64,000 nucleotides of DNA from Prorocentrum cordatum (Eukaryota; Sar; Dinophyceae; Prorocentrales; Prorocentraceae): assembly GCA_963575745.1 (NCBI GenBank), contig CAUYUJ010000692.1:530001-594000 (forward strand). The letters run 5' to 3'. Positions 31,890-42,336 of this stretch are shown here, piece after piece. Both the position numbers and the translations under genes were made by a program. The stretch's first letter is position 1; every line of letters starts with the position of its first letter. The notes under the pieces are model-generated. The model did no database searches, was not told where the DNA came from, and saw only the letters and a program-made list of their open reading frames with translations.

Positions 31890-32275
31890 CTTGGCGCTTT
31901 TTTTCATATTGGGTTTTTTTGGTTTTTGTTTCTTCTCTTTTTTTTTTTTGTTTTTAGGAGTTTTTCTTTTTATTCTTTTTTTTGTTTTTTTTTTATTGGC
32001 GTTTTTTTTTTTTATTTTTTTTGTTTTCTTTTTTGTTTGTGTGTTTTTTGTTATGTATTTTCATTATTTTGTTTGATGTGTCTTTTGTTTGGATTTTGGC
32101 ACGGTTCTGTCTTGGTATTTTGGTTTTGTGTTTTTTTTATAATTTCTTATCTTGTTTGTTTATTGTTTTCTTTTTAACATTTTTGTCTATGCTAGGTTCC
32201 CTACTTAATTTTTGTAGTTCCTGTTATGTTTTTTGTCTTTTGGTTTTTTTTTATGACTGTTGTTCACCGCCTTGT
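31890..32275. repeat. Extremely T-rich intron
   Basis: Nearly 400 bases of T runs broken by single G, C or A on the + strand, in otherwise balanced or GC-rich DNA. Frames read poly-Phe and poly-Leu. It sits exactly between two coding segments of one frame, so it is taken as an intron ending at GTGTCCAG (32288). Confidence 0.8.
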
Positions 32276-32288
32276 GGGCGGTGTCCAG

Positions 32289-32690
32289 TCCGAAACAGAT
32301 GCATGGCATGAAGTGAACAATTGGCGGGTGAACAAAACATTTGCGTTCCTCAAGCGCTTGGACACTGCATGTAACATCATCAATATTTTGACATCGCTGT
32401 TGCCAGCCAACCGAGTGATGGCGTGGCTAATGCATCACGAAGCTCATGGCCCTCGCAAGGATGGGCGAGGTGCAAGGTCAGATGGTCTCTGCGATTTCCG
32501 TTCAGACGATTGCTGCGACGACGGCGTGGGCGACGGCAGCGACAGTGAGGCCGCAGCCATGGCCGAGAGACCGCGTAGAGAGGTAGTGTTGCAGTTTGTC
32601 AGCCTTGGTGCGCCCCCGCCTTGTCGATCGCCCCTGACAAGCGCCTCATCCTTGGGCTGCGACATCCTTGGTCTGGCAAGGTCGACAACT
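32289..32690 (+). CDS. Unrecognised gene, exon after the T-rich intron
   Basis: SETDAWHEVNNWRVNKTFAF, LKRLDTACNIINILTSLLPA, NRVMAWLMHHEAHGPRKDGR, then an acidic stretch and PRREVVLQFVSLGAPPP. Acceptor GTCCAG ends at 32288, phase 0, the same frame as the exon before. The open frame reaches TGA at 32703-32705, which falls in the left end of family D copy B, so the true exon end is probably a donor shortly before. Confidence 0.55.
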
Positions 32691-32696
32691 GGCGAT

Positions 32697-33474
32697 GATT
32701 ATTGAATCGCTTCGCTCATTCCGCCGGCCCGTGGGGACCTCTTGGGGGCCTCTTGGGGGCCTCTTGGGGGCCTCTTAGAGCCTCTTGGGGGCCTGTTGGG
32801 GGCGTCTTGGGGGCCTCCTGAGGGCTCTTGGGGGCCTCTTGGGGCCTCTTAGGGGCCTCTTGGGACTTCCTGGAGGCCTCTGAGGACCGAGAGCTCGAAA
32901 TGTTGTTTCGTGCTCCCCCTCTGGGGCCGCTCTTGGGGCGCTCTAGGGGCCCTCTTGGGCCGTCTTGGAGGCCTCTTGGGCCGTTTTGGGGCCCTCTTGG
33001 GCCGTCGTGGGGCCCTCTTGGGGGCCTCTTGGGCCCTCTTAGGGCGATCTTGGGGGCCTCTTGGGCCGTCTTGGGGCGTCGGGAAGCCGAAAAGGTGGAA
33101 ACACCAAAACCTTTCCAAAACCTAATCGGAAAAACAATGATTTTTGTATATTGGGGCCCTCTTGAGAGTGCTCTTGGGGGCCTCTTGGGGCGTCTGGGGG
33201 CCATCTTGGGCGTCTTGGAGCGATCTTGTGGCATCTTCGAGCCCTCTTGTATCATCTTGGGGGCTTCTTGGAGGCCTCTTGACCCTTCTTGGGGCTCTCT
33301 GGAGGGCCTCGAAGGCGGCGCCCAGACGGAAAACCATCTCTGACCCGACCCTGCTGGGGTACTTTTCCTCTGGGGACCTCCAGGGGCCGCCCCCCGCGCG
33401 CGAAGTAGAAATACTGTAAAGCAGTTGCCGGAGATCTTAGCACGCCTCTGGCCTGTTGGGCCGGCGAACTGGGA
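32697..33474 (+). mobile_element. Family D CTTGGGGCC element, copy B
   Basis: Left end TATTGAATCGCTTCGCTCAT then TCCGCCGGCCCG. Body of GGCCTCTTGGGG units with a core at about 33070-33150 (GTCGGGAAGCCGAAAAGGTG). Right part CTGCTGGGGTACTTTTCCTC, and end CCTGTTGGGCCGGCGAA. The core is much closer to copy C than to copy A. It lies between two exon groups of the unrecognised gene. Confidence 0.85.
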
Positions 33475-34610
33475 ATGTTTGTGGGCGTGCAACACCGGCT
33501 CGATAGGAAACATGCTGGATCGAATATGGGGGGCACTGCTACCAAGCCTAGCTGTCCTTCATTGCCAGGCGGGCAAAGGGGGGTTACAAATGTAGAAATT
33601 GAGTTCAAACAAACACATTGGGAAGAGTAGAGTCTAGAGGAGGAGGGAGGAGGGAGGGAGGAGGGAGAGGAGGGCGAGGGGCGAGGTGCGGAAAGAGGGC
33701 GGAACGTGATCCCCCTCCGTGATAATTCCACGCGGCTTCATACCCAGACCCGCCTTGCCCACCAGGCCCAGACCAGGGCCCTGACCCAGGCCCAGACCCC
33801 AAGCCCGCCAGATCTGGACCCAAACCTGGACCTGGACCCTGGACCCGCCTCACCCCCCATGTTGGCACTCTCCTTACCTTCTTCCTCCCTGCCTCTTCCT
33901 CCCCCTTCCTGTTGGCTATCGCCGGGCTATCGCCCCTCGCCCCTCGCGCGAGGCGTCTCGCTCTGACTCTCGTGTTCCACAAAGAAAGCGCGAAGCACGA
34001 AGGTTCCCCTGCGCCGTCTGGCAGTTCAGTAAAGCAGTAAACATTACGGATAGATACGGGCAGAGTGGTCTAGAGTCCAAAATCGCCGACACTTCTCTGG
34101 AGTTCGGTATGTTCTGACGGCCCAAAAAGAACCAAACGATTTTCTGGCCCCTTCACATGTAGTTGTCGCCTAATTCGCAACGCCACCAACAAAACAGTAA
34201 CCATCTTCCTCCTCGTCCGCCTTCCTCCTCTCCTCTAAGTCCTCTAAGCCTAGTAGCCCCTAGCCTCCTTGGTGGCGATTAGCCTGATTGGGGGTAATGG
34301 GGACTGGACCCCTGGAGTGATTGGGCATCGCGGGGCATGGAGAGGCACGTTGCTTGTATTCCAGCGTCGCGACAGCACGTCGCATTAGCATGGACGCGAT
34401 GGGGCAATGCGATATCCCTCACCCTGGGGGCCTTCGGGGCGCGAAGATAGTCGCGCCTCGCGCGTCGCCCTCTGGGACTTTCCTGGCTCAGAGCCACGGG
34501 CCACCCTTCTCCGAGGTGGCCTCGTGAGGGCGCGAAGATGTCCGCGCGCCGCATTTTGTGGCGCGATGCGCGAAGTTAGGTGGCCTAGTGAGTTGGAGGC
34601 CCGCTGCCAG
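33475..34610. other. No gene recognised
   Basis: Includes GACCC(A/T)GGCCCAGACC-type short repeats at 33750-33850. A block of two related frames at 34407-34605 precedes the next exon, but its coding status is unclear. Confidence 0.4.
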
Positions 34611-35354
34611 GCAACTGATGTCACGTCATGGCCATTGAGGTTGATCGGACTCCTGTCACCGGACGCGAGCGTCCAGGCCGCAGTCGCATCTGAGTTTTTC
34701 CATGCCAGACCCTGCTGTCTTCCTGAGAGCTGGAGACAGTTGCAGACTCGGATCAAAAAGGAGAGCGACTGTCAGCAGGAGTGGTTCATTCAGATTGTTT
34801 CAGAGTTCGCGGACCAGCTGCCTCTGTCAAACTTCGAGTGCGAAGTGGCGCACGCACACATGCGGCAAGATATAGCGAATGCGAATGGCAAGTCTCTGGG
34901 GTTTCCCACCGCAGCATCGTCCCAGTTGGCCAAGCAAATTGGATTTCACCATCGTTCCCAGATGCCGCCAGACATTATCGATAGAGTGAGACATCAGGAG
35001 CTGCGCAGGTCGAGGCGCCAAGCACCGCAAAAGAAACGAGTTAGATTCTGCCCTTGGAATTCCTTTGTCTCGGAAAGCAATCAATCTGGCGTCAATGGGA
35101 AGGTCGCCATGGAAGGCGCAGGGGAACAATGGTCTCGGATGACGCCTGCGGAGAGGGAACCCCACATTGTCCATTCTGAGGCTGTCCGAGCGAGAATGAT
35201 CATGGAAAAGAGCGAGCCTGCATGTTCTTCTTCTGATGACAGCGCCCCTGGCGGCGCCAACGAGTACGCCGGCCCGTGGGGGGCTGGAGATGGCAGGCTC
35301 GCCCTCTCGCGAGAAGCAATGTCGACGCCCCTCATGGAGACAGATTCGGAGTGA
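34611..35354 (+). CDS. Unrecognised gene, exon with basic and helical segments
   Basis: After acceptor CTGCCAG (ends 34610): ATDVTSWPLRLIGLLSPDAS, FFHARPCCLPESWRQLQTRI, VSEFADQLPLSNFECEVAHA, HMRQDIANANGKSLGFPTAA, then RRSRRQAPQKKRVRFCPWNS and EQWSRMTPAEREPHIVHSEA, which resembles part of an HMG-like helix. The frame closes at TGA 35352 with LMETDSE. Reading on in another frame, coding-like sequence continues at once; a surplus TGAG at 35352-35355 would account for the break, suggesting a damaged copy or a sequence error. Confidence 0.6.
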   Translation, partial: ATDVTSWPLRLIGLLSPDASVQAAVASEFFHARPCCLPESWRQLQTRIKKESDCQQEWFIQIVSEFADQLPLSNFECEVAHAHMRQDIANANGKSLGFPTAASSQLAKQIGFHHRSQMPPDIIDRVRHQELRRSRRQAPQKKRVRFCPWNSFVSESNQSGVNGKVAMEGAGEQWSRMTPAEREPHIVHSEAVRARMIMEKSEPACSSSDDSAPGGANEYAGPWGAGDGRLALSREAMSTPLMETDSE

Positions 35355-35355
35355 G

Positions 35356-35697
35356 GTTGGGAAGTGGGCGAATCACCTGGGCACCAGAGTAGAGCACCGC
35401 GATGATGCTCTTCCGTACGAAGTGACGACCTACCATGCTGTGTGCCACAGGGATTTGTGTTACAATGACCAGTACTACGGCGACATCTAGAATGGGCACG
35501 AGATTTATGTCGAGCCTTACTCCCGGCGTGCGAGATGTATCCAATCGCTCCGCGATTTCCGCTGGCACTTTGCTTTCTTGCGGGGCTGTCACCTTCCGCC
35601 CCCCGAACCGGTTGTGGGCTGGGTCTTTCGCCAGGCCATTGCGGCGCCGCGAGAGGATGTGGCCTATTATTGCTCCTTCCTGTTTCCCTTCCAGGCT
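35356..35697 (+). pseudogene. Unrecognised gene, continuation with an in-frame TAG
   Basis: VGKWANHLGTRVEHRDDALP, YEVTTYHAVCHRDLCYNDQY, YGDI, stop TAG (35488-35490), then NGHEIYVEPYSRRARCIQSL, RDFRWHFAFLRGCHLPPPEP and IAAPREDVAYYCSFLFPFQ. The composition is clearly protein-like on both sides of the stop. TTTCCCTTCCAG at 35686-35697 is a good acceptor-like string, so the 3' part may end earlier. Confidence 0.5.
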
Positions 35698-35732
35698 CCT
35701 GTCATTCTCCATTAGTTCCTAGTTCATCTTCC

Positions 35733-36657
35733 TTCTTTCCAACTGTTCCCTTCCCATTTTCCCCGCATCCCCCTGACAAGATTGATCTCGCGATCTCATG
35801 CGCCGCGGGCTCATCGAGCTGGCGAGTTCGTAGTTACAGCCTCTGGCCCTTTCGGCATTGTTACAGATGCTTTCATGATCGCTCTGGTGCGAAAGCGCCC
35901 AACTCATGAATTTGTTGCGCTGCTGCTAGAAGGCGTTGATGAGGCCACTGGGAACAGCATCCATGAATTGGTGGGATTCCCATGGACACTCAAGTTTAGC
36001 ACAGAAGAAATTGCTGGAACGCGCAAGCTCCGGATGATGAGCGACGTGGCACTCATGAGTTCGATTTGGAGGCGGTCGCGTTGCGCTGGATTCACACGTG
36101 TCAAAGCCATGGCCTTGAAAACAATTGGCGTTGGCTTATCGGAGCTGCGAGTGGACGGCCTTGGAGGAGCGAGTGCCACATTGGCGTGCTCGCACCTGGA
36201 TGATCTGGAGTCCATCATTGAGACGAGCGGGTCTGGCCCGAGTGGAGCGAAGTCGGCGTTAGACGATATCTCTGAGTTGGCGGGAGACGAGAAGAAGGAC
36301 AAAAAGTTGCAGAAATACCAGGAGACATGGAAATCGAATAAGAAGAAGAAGAAGACAAAGACAGTGTATCTTGATATCGAGGCTACCGATGACACCGAGA
36401 GCGACAGCAGCTACCAAGGCGAGGAGTATGCTGGCGAGGCCACGTTGCGCAAGAGAGTCAAACCTACTTTGGGCGCCCTGCGCAATGATATTGATTCAGA
36501 GGCCAAAGCGATTGCCACTTTGGGCATCATTGAGGAGCCAGAGGAGCCAGAGGAGCCGACGTCGCTTGGGGAAATGGTGAGCGACTTGAGCCAGCCTGGA
36601 CTGGCGACTGCGGTGGCGACTGCGGCGGCATCGGCTGCGGCAGCTGGCAGCGCTGAC
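35733..36657 (+). CDS. Unrecognised gene, acidic/Lys-rich exon (first copy, cut by assembly gap)
   Basis: Coding from about 35785: HAGEF-type start, then ALVRKRPTHEFVALLLEGVD, EATGNSIHELVGFPWTLKFS, SDVALMSSIWRRSRCAGFTR, LGGASATLACSHLDDLESII, a Lys-rich SNKKKKKTKTVYLDIEATDD and an acidic Ala-rich tail. The 925 bases are repeated after the gap at 36758-37682 with a single difference (A at 36630, G at 37655). Treat this as the same exon seen twice, not as a tandem gene. Confidence 0.65.
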
Positions 36658-36757
36658 NNNNNNNNNNNNNNNNNNNNNNNNNNNNNNNNNNNNNNNNNNN
36701 NNNNNNNNNNNNNNNNNNNNNNNNNNNNNNNNNNNNNNNNNNNNNNNNNNNNNNNNN
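36658..36757. other. Assembly gap (100 N) between duplicate contig ends
   Basis: Exactly 100 N. The 925 bases before it match the 925 bases after it at 924 positions, so the gap most likely joins two overlapping contig ends that were not merged. Confidence 0.95.
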
Positions 36758-37856
36758 TTCTTTCCAACTGTTCCCTTCCCATTTTCCCCGCATCCCCCTG
36801 ACAAGATTGATCTCGCGATCTCATGCGCCGCGGGCTCATCGAGCTGGCGAGTTCGTAGTTACAGCCTCTGGCCCTTTCGGCATTGTTACAGATGCTTTCA
36901 TGATCGCTCTGGTGCGAAAGCGCCCAACTCATGAATTTGTTGCGCTGCTGCTAGAAGGCGTTGATGAGGCCACTGGGAACAGCATCCATGAATTGGTGGG
37001 ATTCCCATGGACACTCAAGTTTAGCACAGAAGAAATTGCTGGAACGCGCAAGCTCCGGATGATGAGCGACGTGGCACTCATGAGTTCGATTTGGAGGCGG
37101 TCGCGTTGCGCTGGATTCACACGTGTCAAAGCCATGGCCTTGAAAACAATTGGCGTTGGCTTATCGGAGCTGCGAGTGGACGGCCTTGGAGGAGCGAGTG
37201 CCACATTGGCGTGCTCGCACCTGGATGATCTGGAGTCCATCATTGAGACGAGCGGGTCTGGCCCGAGTGGAGCGAAGTCGGCGTTAGACGATATCTCTGA
37301 GTTGGCGGGAGACGAGAAGAAGGACAAAAAGTTGCAGAAATACCAGGAGACATGGAAATCGAATAAGAAGAAGAAGAAGACAAAGACAGTGTATCTTGAT
37401 ATCGAGGCTACCGATGACACCGAGAGCGACAGCAGCTACCAAGGCGAGGAGTATGCTGGCGAGGCCACGTTGCGCAAGAGAGTCAAACCTACTTTGGGCG
37501 CCCTGCGCAATGATATTGATTCAGAGGCCAAAGCGATTGCCACTTTGGGCATCATTGAGGAGCCAGAGGAGCCAGAGGAGCCGACGTCGCTTGGGGAAAT
37601 GGTGAGCGACTTGAGCCAGCCTGGACTGGCGACTGCGGTGGCGACTGCGGCGGCGTCGGCTGCGGCAGCTGGCAGCGCTGACAGCTGCGCAGCGAGCTCT
37701 AGCGCAAGTAATTGGGAACGCTTCGATGCATACGTGGTGCCGGACCCATCGAACGAGCGATACAAGCTCGTGGTGAAGGACGGGGTGATCCATGGGCAGT
37801 TGCAGCCTGTGACGGCCATCACCTCAGGCCCGCCGGCAATGGGCTTCTTGCTTTTC
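36758..37856 (+). CDS. Unrecognised gene, acidic/Lys-rich exon (second, more complete copy)
   Basis: Same sequence as 35733-36657 and then 174 bases further: CAASSSASNWERFDAYVVPD, PSNERYKLVVKDGVIHGQLQ, PVTAITSGPPAMGFLLF. The donor GTATGC begins at 37857 in phase 0. The next exon with matching phase is at 42133, a Cys-rich segment. The part after 37857 is intron-like and pyrimidine-rich. The long open frame to 38144 runs into that intron and is not used. Confidence 0.65.
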
Positions 37857-37859
37857 GTA

Positions 37860-38930
37860 TGCTGCCGCCGCTGTGGGCCCTGCAGTCATGTATATGATTA
37901 TGTCAGTGTCAACTTGTCTGGTGCCTGGGGTCTTGTAGATTGGCTCAGCCTCTGTTCTCCACCTTCCTCCGCCGCCGCCTCTCCTCCTCTGCTTCTTTCT
38001 CCTCCTCTCCTCCTCCTCTCCTCCTCCTCCTCCCTCATCCTCTTCCTCCTAGTCCCCTCCTTCGCTCGCCTCCCCTCCTCCCTTCTCGACTCCTCCTTTT
38101 TCATCATCCTGCGTTTCCTCCTCCTCCATTTCCCCTCCTGGTGAATCCTCCTCATTCCTCCTTCCTCGACTCTCGATCTTTCCTTCCTACCTTCTCATGC
38201 TCCTCTCCTCATTTCCTGCACTCCTCTCAAATCCTACTCCTCACAACTCCATACTACTACTACTCATCCATCATCCTCATGACTGCCTCCTCGGTCTCCT
38301 CACTTTCCTCTCCTCTCCTTACCTCCTCCTCTCCTCCTCTCCTCCTTACTTCTTACCCGGACCTCCTCCTCGTCCTCCTCCGGACTCTTCCTATCCTCCT
38401 CTCGCCTCTCTCTGTCTCTCTCTCTCTGGTCTATCCCCTGCCCTGGGAATGTTCTTCGTTTCGATGACCCGTCCGAAGGCATTTGTAGGGTGATGTTTGA
38501 TGTGGGATGTCTCGAGCAACGTTTTCGCTTCCTCTCGAAACACAACAAAGAGTGAACATCAGGGCTTCAATGATGTCGCATCTTGGGGCCATCTTGGACG
38601 TCATCCAAAAGCACACTGTAACAACCTGTCAAAACGTATGTTGATGCACATCATGTTTTGAGGCTGTCTCAGGCGCTCAAGCGAAACGCCCACCGTTCGA
38701 AATCAACTTCAACATCCCCATGTTCCAAGGATGTCTCAGGCCAAACGCCCATTGGTAGAAAACGAAGACGTCTTCAGACATAACCTTGCACTCCATGAGT
38801 TGTCGAGGGTGTCTCAAAGGCAATCGATATTGAGGCACTCGCGAGCCATTCCCAACCCATCTGGCCTGGCTGGCCCTTGGCAGCCTGGCAACCCGTAGTA
38901 CCTGAGGCAACATGGCTGAGATGAGGCCCC
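37860..38930. other. Pyrimidine-rich intron sequence
   Basis: CTCCTCC-rich to about 38440, then unremarkable. No gene seen. Confidence 0.5.
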
Positions 38931-38935
38931 GTTTG

Positions 38936-39320
38936 CGGGTGCATAGGGCTCACAGGGCTCACAGGGCTCATAGGCGCATAGGGCTCGTAGGGCTCAAAGG
39001 CATCATAGGGCTCAGAGGGCTTGTAGGGCTCAAAATGCTCATAGGGTTCATAAGGCTCATAGGGTTCACAAATCTCACTGGGCTCACCAGGCTCATATGG
39101 GTCATATGGCTCGTAGGGCTCATAGGACTCGTAGGGCGCATACGGCTCATAGGGCTCAGGGGCTCATAGGGCTCGTAAGGCTCATAGTGCTCATAGGGGT
39201 CATAGGGCTCATTTTGCTCATGGGGCCCAGGGGGCTGACATGACTCATACAGCTCACAGGGCTCCTAGGGCTTACATGGCTCGTGGGGCTCAAAGGTATC
39301 ATAGGGCTCAGGGGGCTTGA
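38936..39320. repeat. Tandem GGGCTCATA nonamer array
   Basis: About 35 imperfect copies of a 9-10 bp unit (AGGGCTCAT, AGGGCTCGT, AGGGCTCAC). The open frame through it (repeated IGLVGL) is a repeat translation. Confidence 0.9.
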
Positions 39321-39429
39321 GGCGCACAGCCGCATAGCATAGAATTGGTAGGTAGCATAACGTGCAACAAACGTTCATACATAGCCTGGGTCGAACAGGA
39401 TCGGCGCGAATGCAAATTCTCTGGGTTGG

Positions 39430-39760
39430 GGACCCCTGCGGAGGAACTGGGAACAGAGGCCGCCCGCTTGCGCAAGGAGGCCGAACACTAACAGCGCCAG
39501 AAGGTGTGGGATCGTTTTGAAAGCGCCATCGCCCATGGCGCCATCGCCCATTTCGCAATCACATCACCTCTCGCCCCCTCAGGAGCACCCGCCAACCTGG
39601 GGGGGTGCGGGGGGTGGTTAAGGCGGGAAAGGCGAAAGGCGAAAGGGGCGGCGCGCGACGTTCAAACCACCCTCACCTCCAGGAGCAGGAGGAGGCTGAC
39701 CGGATGTTGCGCATGGAGCGCCATCTCAGGGGAGAAACCCAACGCCAGCCCAATCTGGTC
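39430..39760 (+). pseudogene. Two short helical exon-like segments
   Basis: PAEELGTEAARLRKEAEH, stop TAA, QRQKVWDRFESAIAHGAIAH (39443-39560), then after acceptor CACCTCCAG (about 39675) EQEEADRMLRMERHLRGETQ. Both look like charged helices from a protein, unlike the surrounding DNA. The stop suggests decay. No family recognised. Confidence 0.35.
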
Positions 39761-40094
39761 CACTACGTTCCAACTCCCAACTCCCTCATCCCGCCCATCC
39801 CTCATCCTGGGACTCATCCCGCTCTCCCTTCCTCCGTGCTTCCTCCTTCCCCCTGCCCCCTCTCTCCTCTCGCCTCTCGCCCCTAGACATGAAGTTTTGG
39901 GCCCGCGAGCGTGCTGGATGCGGCCTCGGGGGCTATCGCCAAAAGCTAGGTCCCGCCTTGGGCCTCGCAGCGTCCCTCAACCTTTACCTGTTCCCTGCTC
40001 CCCTTCCCCCTTTCCTTTCCTTCCTCCTTTTCCCTTTCTTCCTTCCCAGCGGGCCAATGCGGGGCAGGAGGGTGGGGGCTGGGGTGCTGGCAAT

Positions 40095-40280
40095 GATATT
40101 GGCCCATGAACACCAGAAACTGGACCCACCTTCTAGCTGAGGCGGCTTGCGCAACACTGAGGGCCCGCCTCGACCCCGCGCCCGGGCCCCGCCGCCTCGC
40201 CCTGCCCCCTACCCATGCGTGAAGGTGCGGCACCAAGGTGGTTGCCTGTGCGAGGAGTGCTCAATTCGCAAGGGGTGACG
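40095..40280 (+). pseudogene. Exon-like fragments with Cys motif
   Basis: MNTRNWTHLLAEAACATLRA (from about 40106) and, in another frame, PYPCVKVRHQGGCLCEECSI (about 40209-40275), with C.C..C spacing. Protein-like, but no start, stop or splice context could be fixed. Confidence 0.3.
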
Positions 40281-40496
40281 GCAATGGCTTGACACACATG
40301 ACGCCCCAGCGCGAACTTTGTTGTTGAATTTGGGCGCCTCTAGAGGCCCTCTTGAAGCCTGAAGCCAGAAGCCCTTGGAGGGGGCGCTAGGGATTCTGGA
40401 ATACCATGGCGCGATCCAGCGGGGCCCCAAGACCCCAAGGCCCTAAGGCCCAAGACTAGAATGAGAAAGACAATGAGAGATAATGAGAAAAGAGAG

Positions 40497-40498
<2 letters not shown>

Positions 40499-40558
<60 letters not shown>
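40499..40558. repeat. (GA)n microsatellite
   Basis: About 30 GA units. Confidence 0.95.
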
Positions 40559-40561
<3 letters not shown>

Positions 40562-41037
40562 GAGAAAGAGAGAAACTCTCGCCAATCTCGTGATCTCCTG
40601 GGAGGCCTGGCGGTCCAGCGGAGCGACGCCCCGCGCGGGCCCAGATCCTAGACCCCAGACTCTGACCCTAGACTCAGACTGTTAGACCTTGCTCGCCCTG
40701 GGCGGCTGACAACTGCGCAACGCCCTGCGGGGCTATGAACGTTACGTCAAGCTTCGCCCCAGAGCCGAAATATAACACCGAACAAACACGCATATGAAAA
40801 ACAAAATGCGACGGATATGATATACCATATACCGTATGCCACTTTTGGCTCAGGCCATTCCAGGCTCACCCCTGAACCTTGCAATCCTTGGCGGCGCCCT
40901 CGTGGTGCCTTCTGGCGACCTCACGGCGCTGCCGCCTTTGCAGTGCCCTCGCGTCTAACTGGGTGGCCCCTGCGGCGCCATTGTGGTGGCTGGGGCGAGG
41001 GCCGCTGAATCAGCTCCCACAGAGCGCGACAACTCCC

Positions 41038-41418
41038 ATGGAGAAAGCTGACGCAAGCGAACCCAATGATGTTTGCAATGCGCTGACAGTCCTGCCAGCG
41101 CGAGCGGAACTGCTGACGGTCTTTTTGTTGGTTGTCATCGTGCTCGTGTGCGTTGCCTGGTGTTTCACGTGTTGGGCCAAATTCCAGAACGACAAGGTGG
41201 CAAAAACGGAGCTGGCTAAGTACCGGGAAGAGATTGCCAATCTCCATCGAGGCATCGACCGCTTGAAGAATCGCCAACCATCGTCGTGCCAGTCTTCCCC
41301 AGCGAAGCGCACAGTGGCTGCGCAGAGCCAGGTGACATACTTGTGGAAGCGGGCGACTCCCCGATTCCAGCCACTTTCAGAGGGGGACCAGAGACTGGAG
41401 TTTTTCTGCGAACGCTAG
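41038..41418 (+). CDS. Putative single-pass membrane protein
   Basis: A 126-residue reading from ATG at 41038 to TAG at 41416. After a polar N-terminus (MEKADASEPNDVCNALTVLP), residues about 25-45 (LLTVFLLVVIVLVCVAWCFT) form a strong transmembrane segment, followed by a helical charged segment KVAKTELAKYREEIANLHRG and a Lys/Arg/Ser-rich tail. No signal peptide cleavage pattern; a signal-anchor is likely. The open frame extends upstream to 40879, but that part includes no good start context. It may be an exon of a larger gene. Confidence 0.5.
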   Translation: MEKADASEPNDVCNALTVLPARAELLTVFLLVVIVLVCVAWCFTCWAKFQNDKVAKTELAKYREEIANLHRGIDRLKNRQPSSCQSSPAKRTVAAQSQVTYLWKRATPRFQPLSEGDQRLEFFCER

Positions 41419-42132
41419 TAGCAACCATGGGCGTGTGGAGGGCTGCCCGGCCATTGTGAGAGGACGCCGCTTCTTTGGCCACAACATGGCGGGTCGCAAT
41501 CAGTAAGCATTGCGATGCCACGTGAGGGTTGTTTTGCGCTCGCACTCGCGAGGTGCAGTCCTCGCATCGGCCTCCTTTTGATTTGCAATATGACTTGTTC
41601 AGGCCCCCATTGAGCGTGTCATTGACGAGTCGGGAGGACACTTCGGTTGCATCATATTATCATATAATTAGCCGCTTCGCGGCGTTGCTGTGCGCATGTT
41701 GGAAATATAGGCCCAGCTTGGCTGGCGCCCCCCGCCTGCCCCCCAAGGTGGAGCGATAAATTCGAGCGTTGTCGATGCCCGATGCCGCTGCCAATGCCCA
41801 ATGCAATGCAATGCCATGCCCAATATCCTATATCATCCTGATGCTCCATGCTCTATGCTCTGAATTCTATGCTGACTTCTTGGGGCCCTCTTGGGCCCAC
41901 TGCCAGCTTGGGTCTCTCTTGTTGCATCTTGGGGCGCCTTGCCCAAGTGGGCGGAGGGGGGGAGAGGAGAAGAGGCAAGCTAGGCGGGCTCGCGCCGCAT
42001 CTGACACCCCATCCCTCCTTCAGCAGGGAAGAACAAGAGGATGTGGAGGAAGAGGGAAAGAAGTGAGGAACAGGAGGGAATGAAAGAGAAAGAGGAGGAG
42101 GAGGAATTGGAGGTGAGCTGTCATCCGCCAAG

Positions 42133-42336
42133 CCCATTCCCCCGAGAGGCCCGTACCGCGTCTTCGCCCTGTGCAAGTGCAAGGGCCATATTGATACCAA
42201 ATGTTCTCGTTCACGGACCTGGAAGGTGAGCTCTGGAGAGGCCCCGGCGATGGTCGAGCGCGTCCTGGTCCAGTGGCTGCTGGCAGGCCCGAGGCGCAAA
42301 GACACCAGAAAGCACATGGGTGCGCCTCGGTTTTGA
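42133..42336 (+). CDS. Cys-rich terminal exon
   Basis: PIPPRGPYRVFALCKCKGHI, DTKCSRSRTWKVSSGEAPAM, VERVLVQWLLAGPRRKDTRK, HMGAPRF then TGA (42334-42336). Three cysteines and a His (C.C..H....C) followed by a W..G...V...WL helix look like a small zinc-binding end domain. It begins after GCCAAG in phase 0, which fits the donor at 37857. It has no ATG of its own. Confidence 0.5.
   Translation, partial: PIPPRGPYRVFALCKCKGHIDTKCSRSRTWKVSSGEAPAMVERVLVQWLLAGPRRKDTRKHMGAPRF

Noticed and set aside
38912-39169. Open frame with IGLVGL repeats as a membrane protein
   Set aside because: It is the translation of a 9-bp tandem repeat.
40832-40853. Second spliced-leader-like string (CCGTATGCCACTTTTGGCTCAGG in part)
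   Set aside because: It needs two inserted bases and one change, and its left half belongs to a local ATACCGTAT repeat, so chance juxtaposition is likely.
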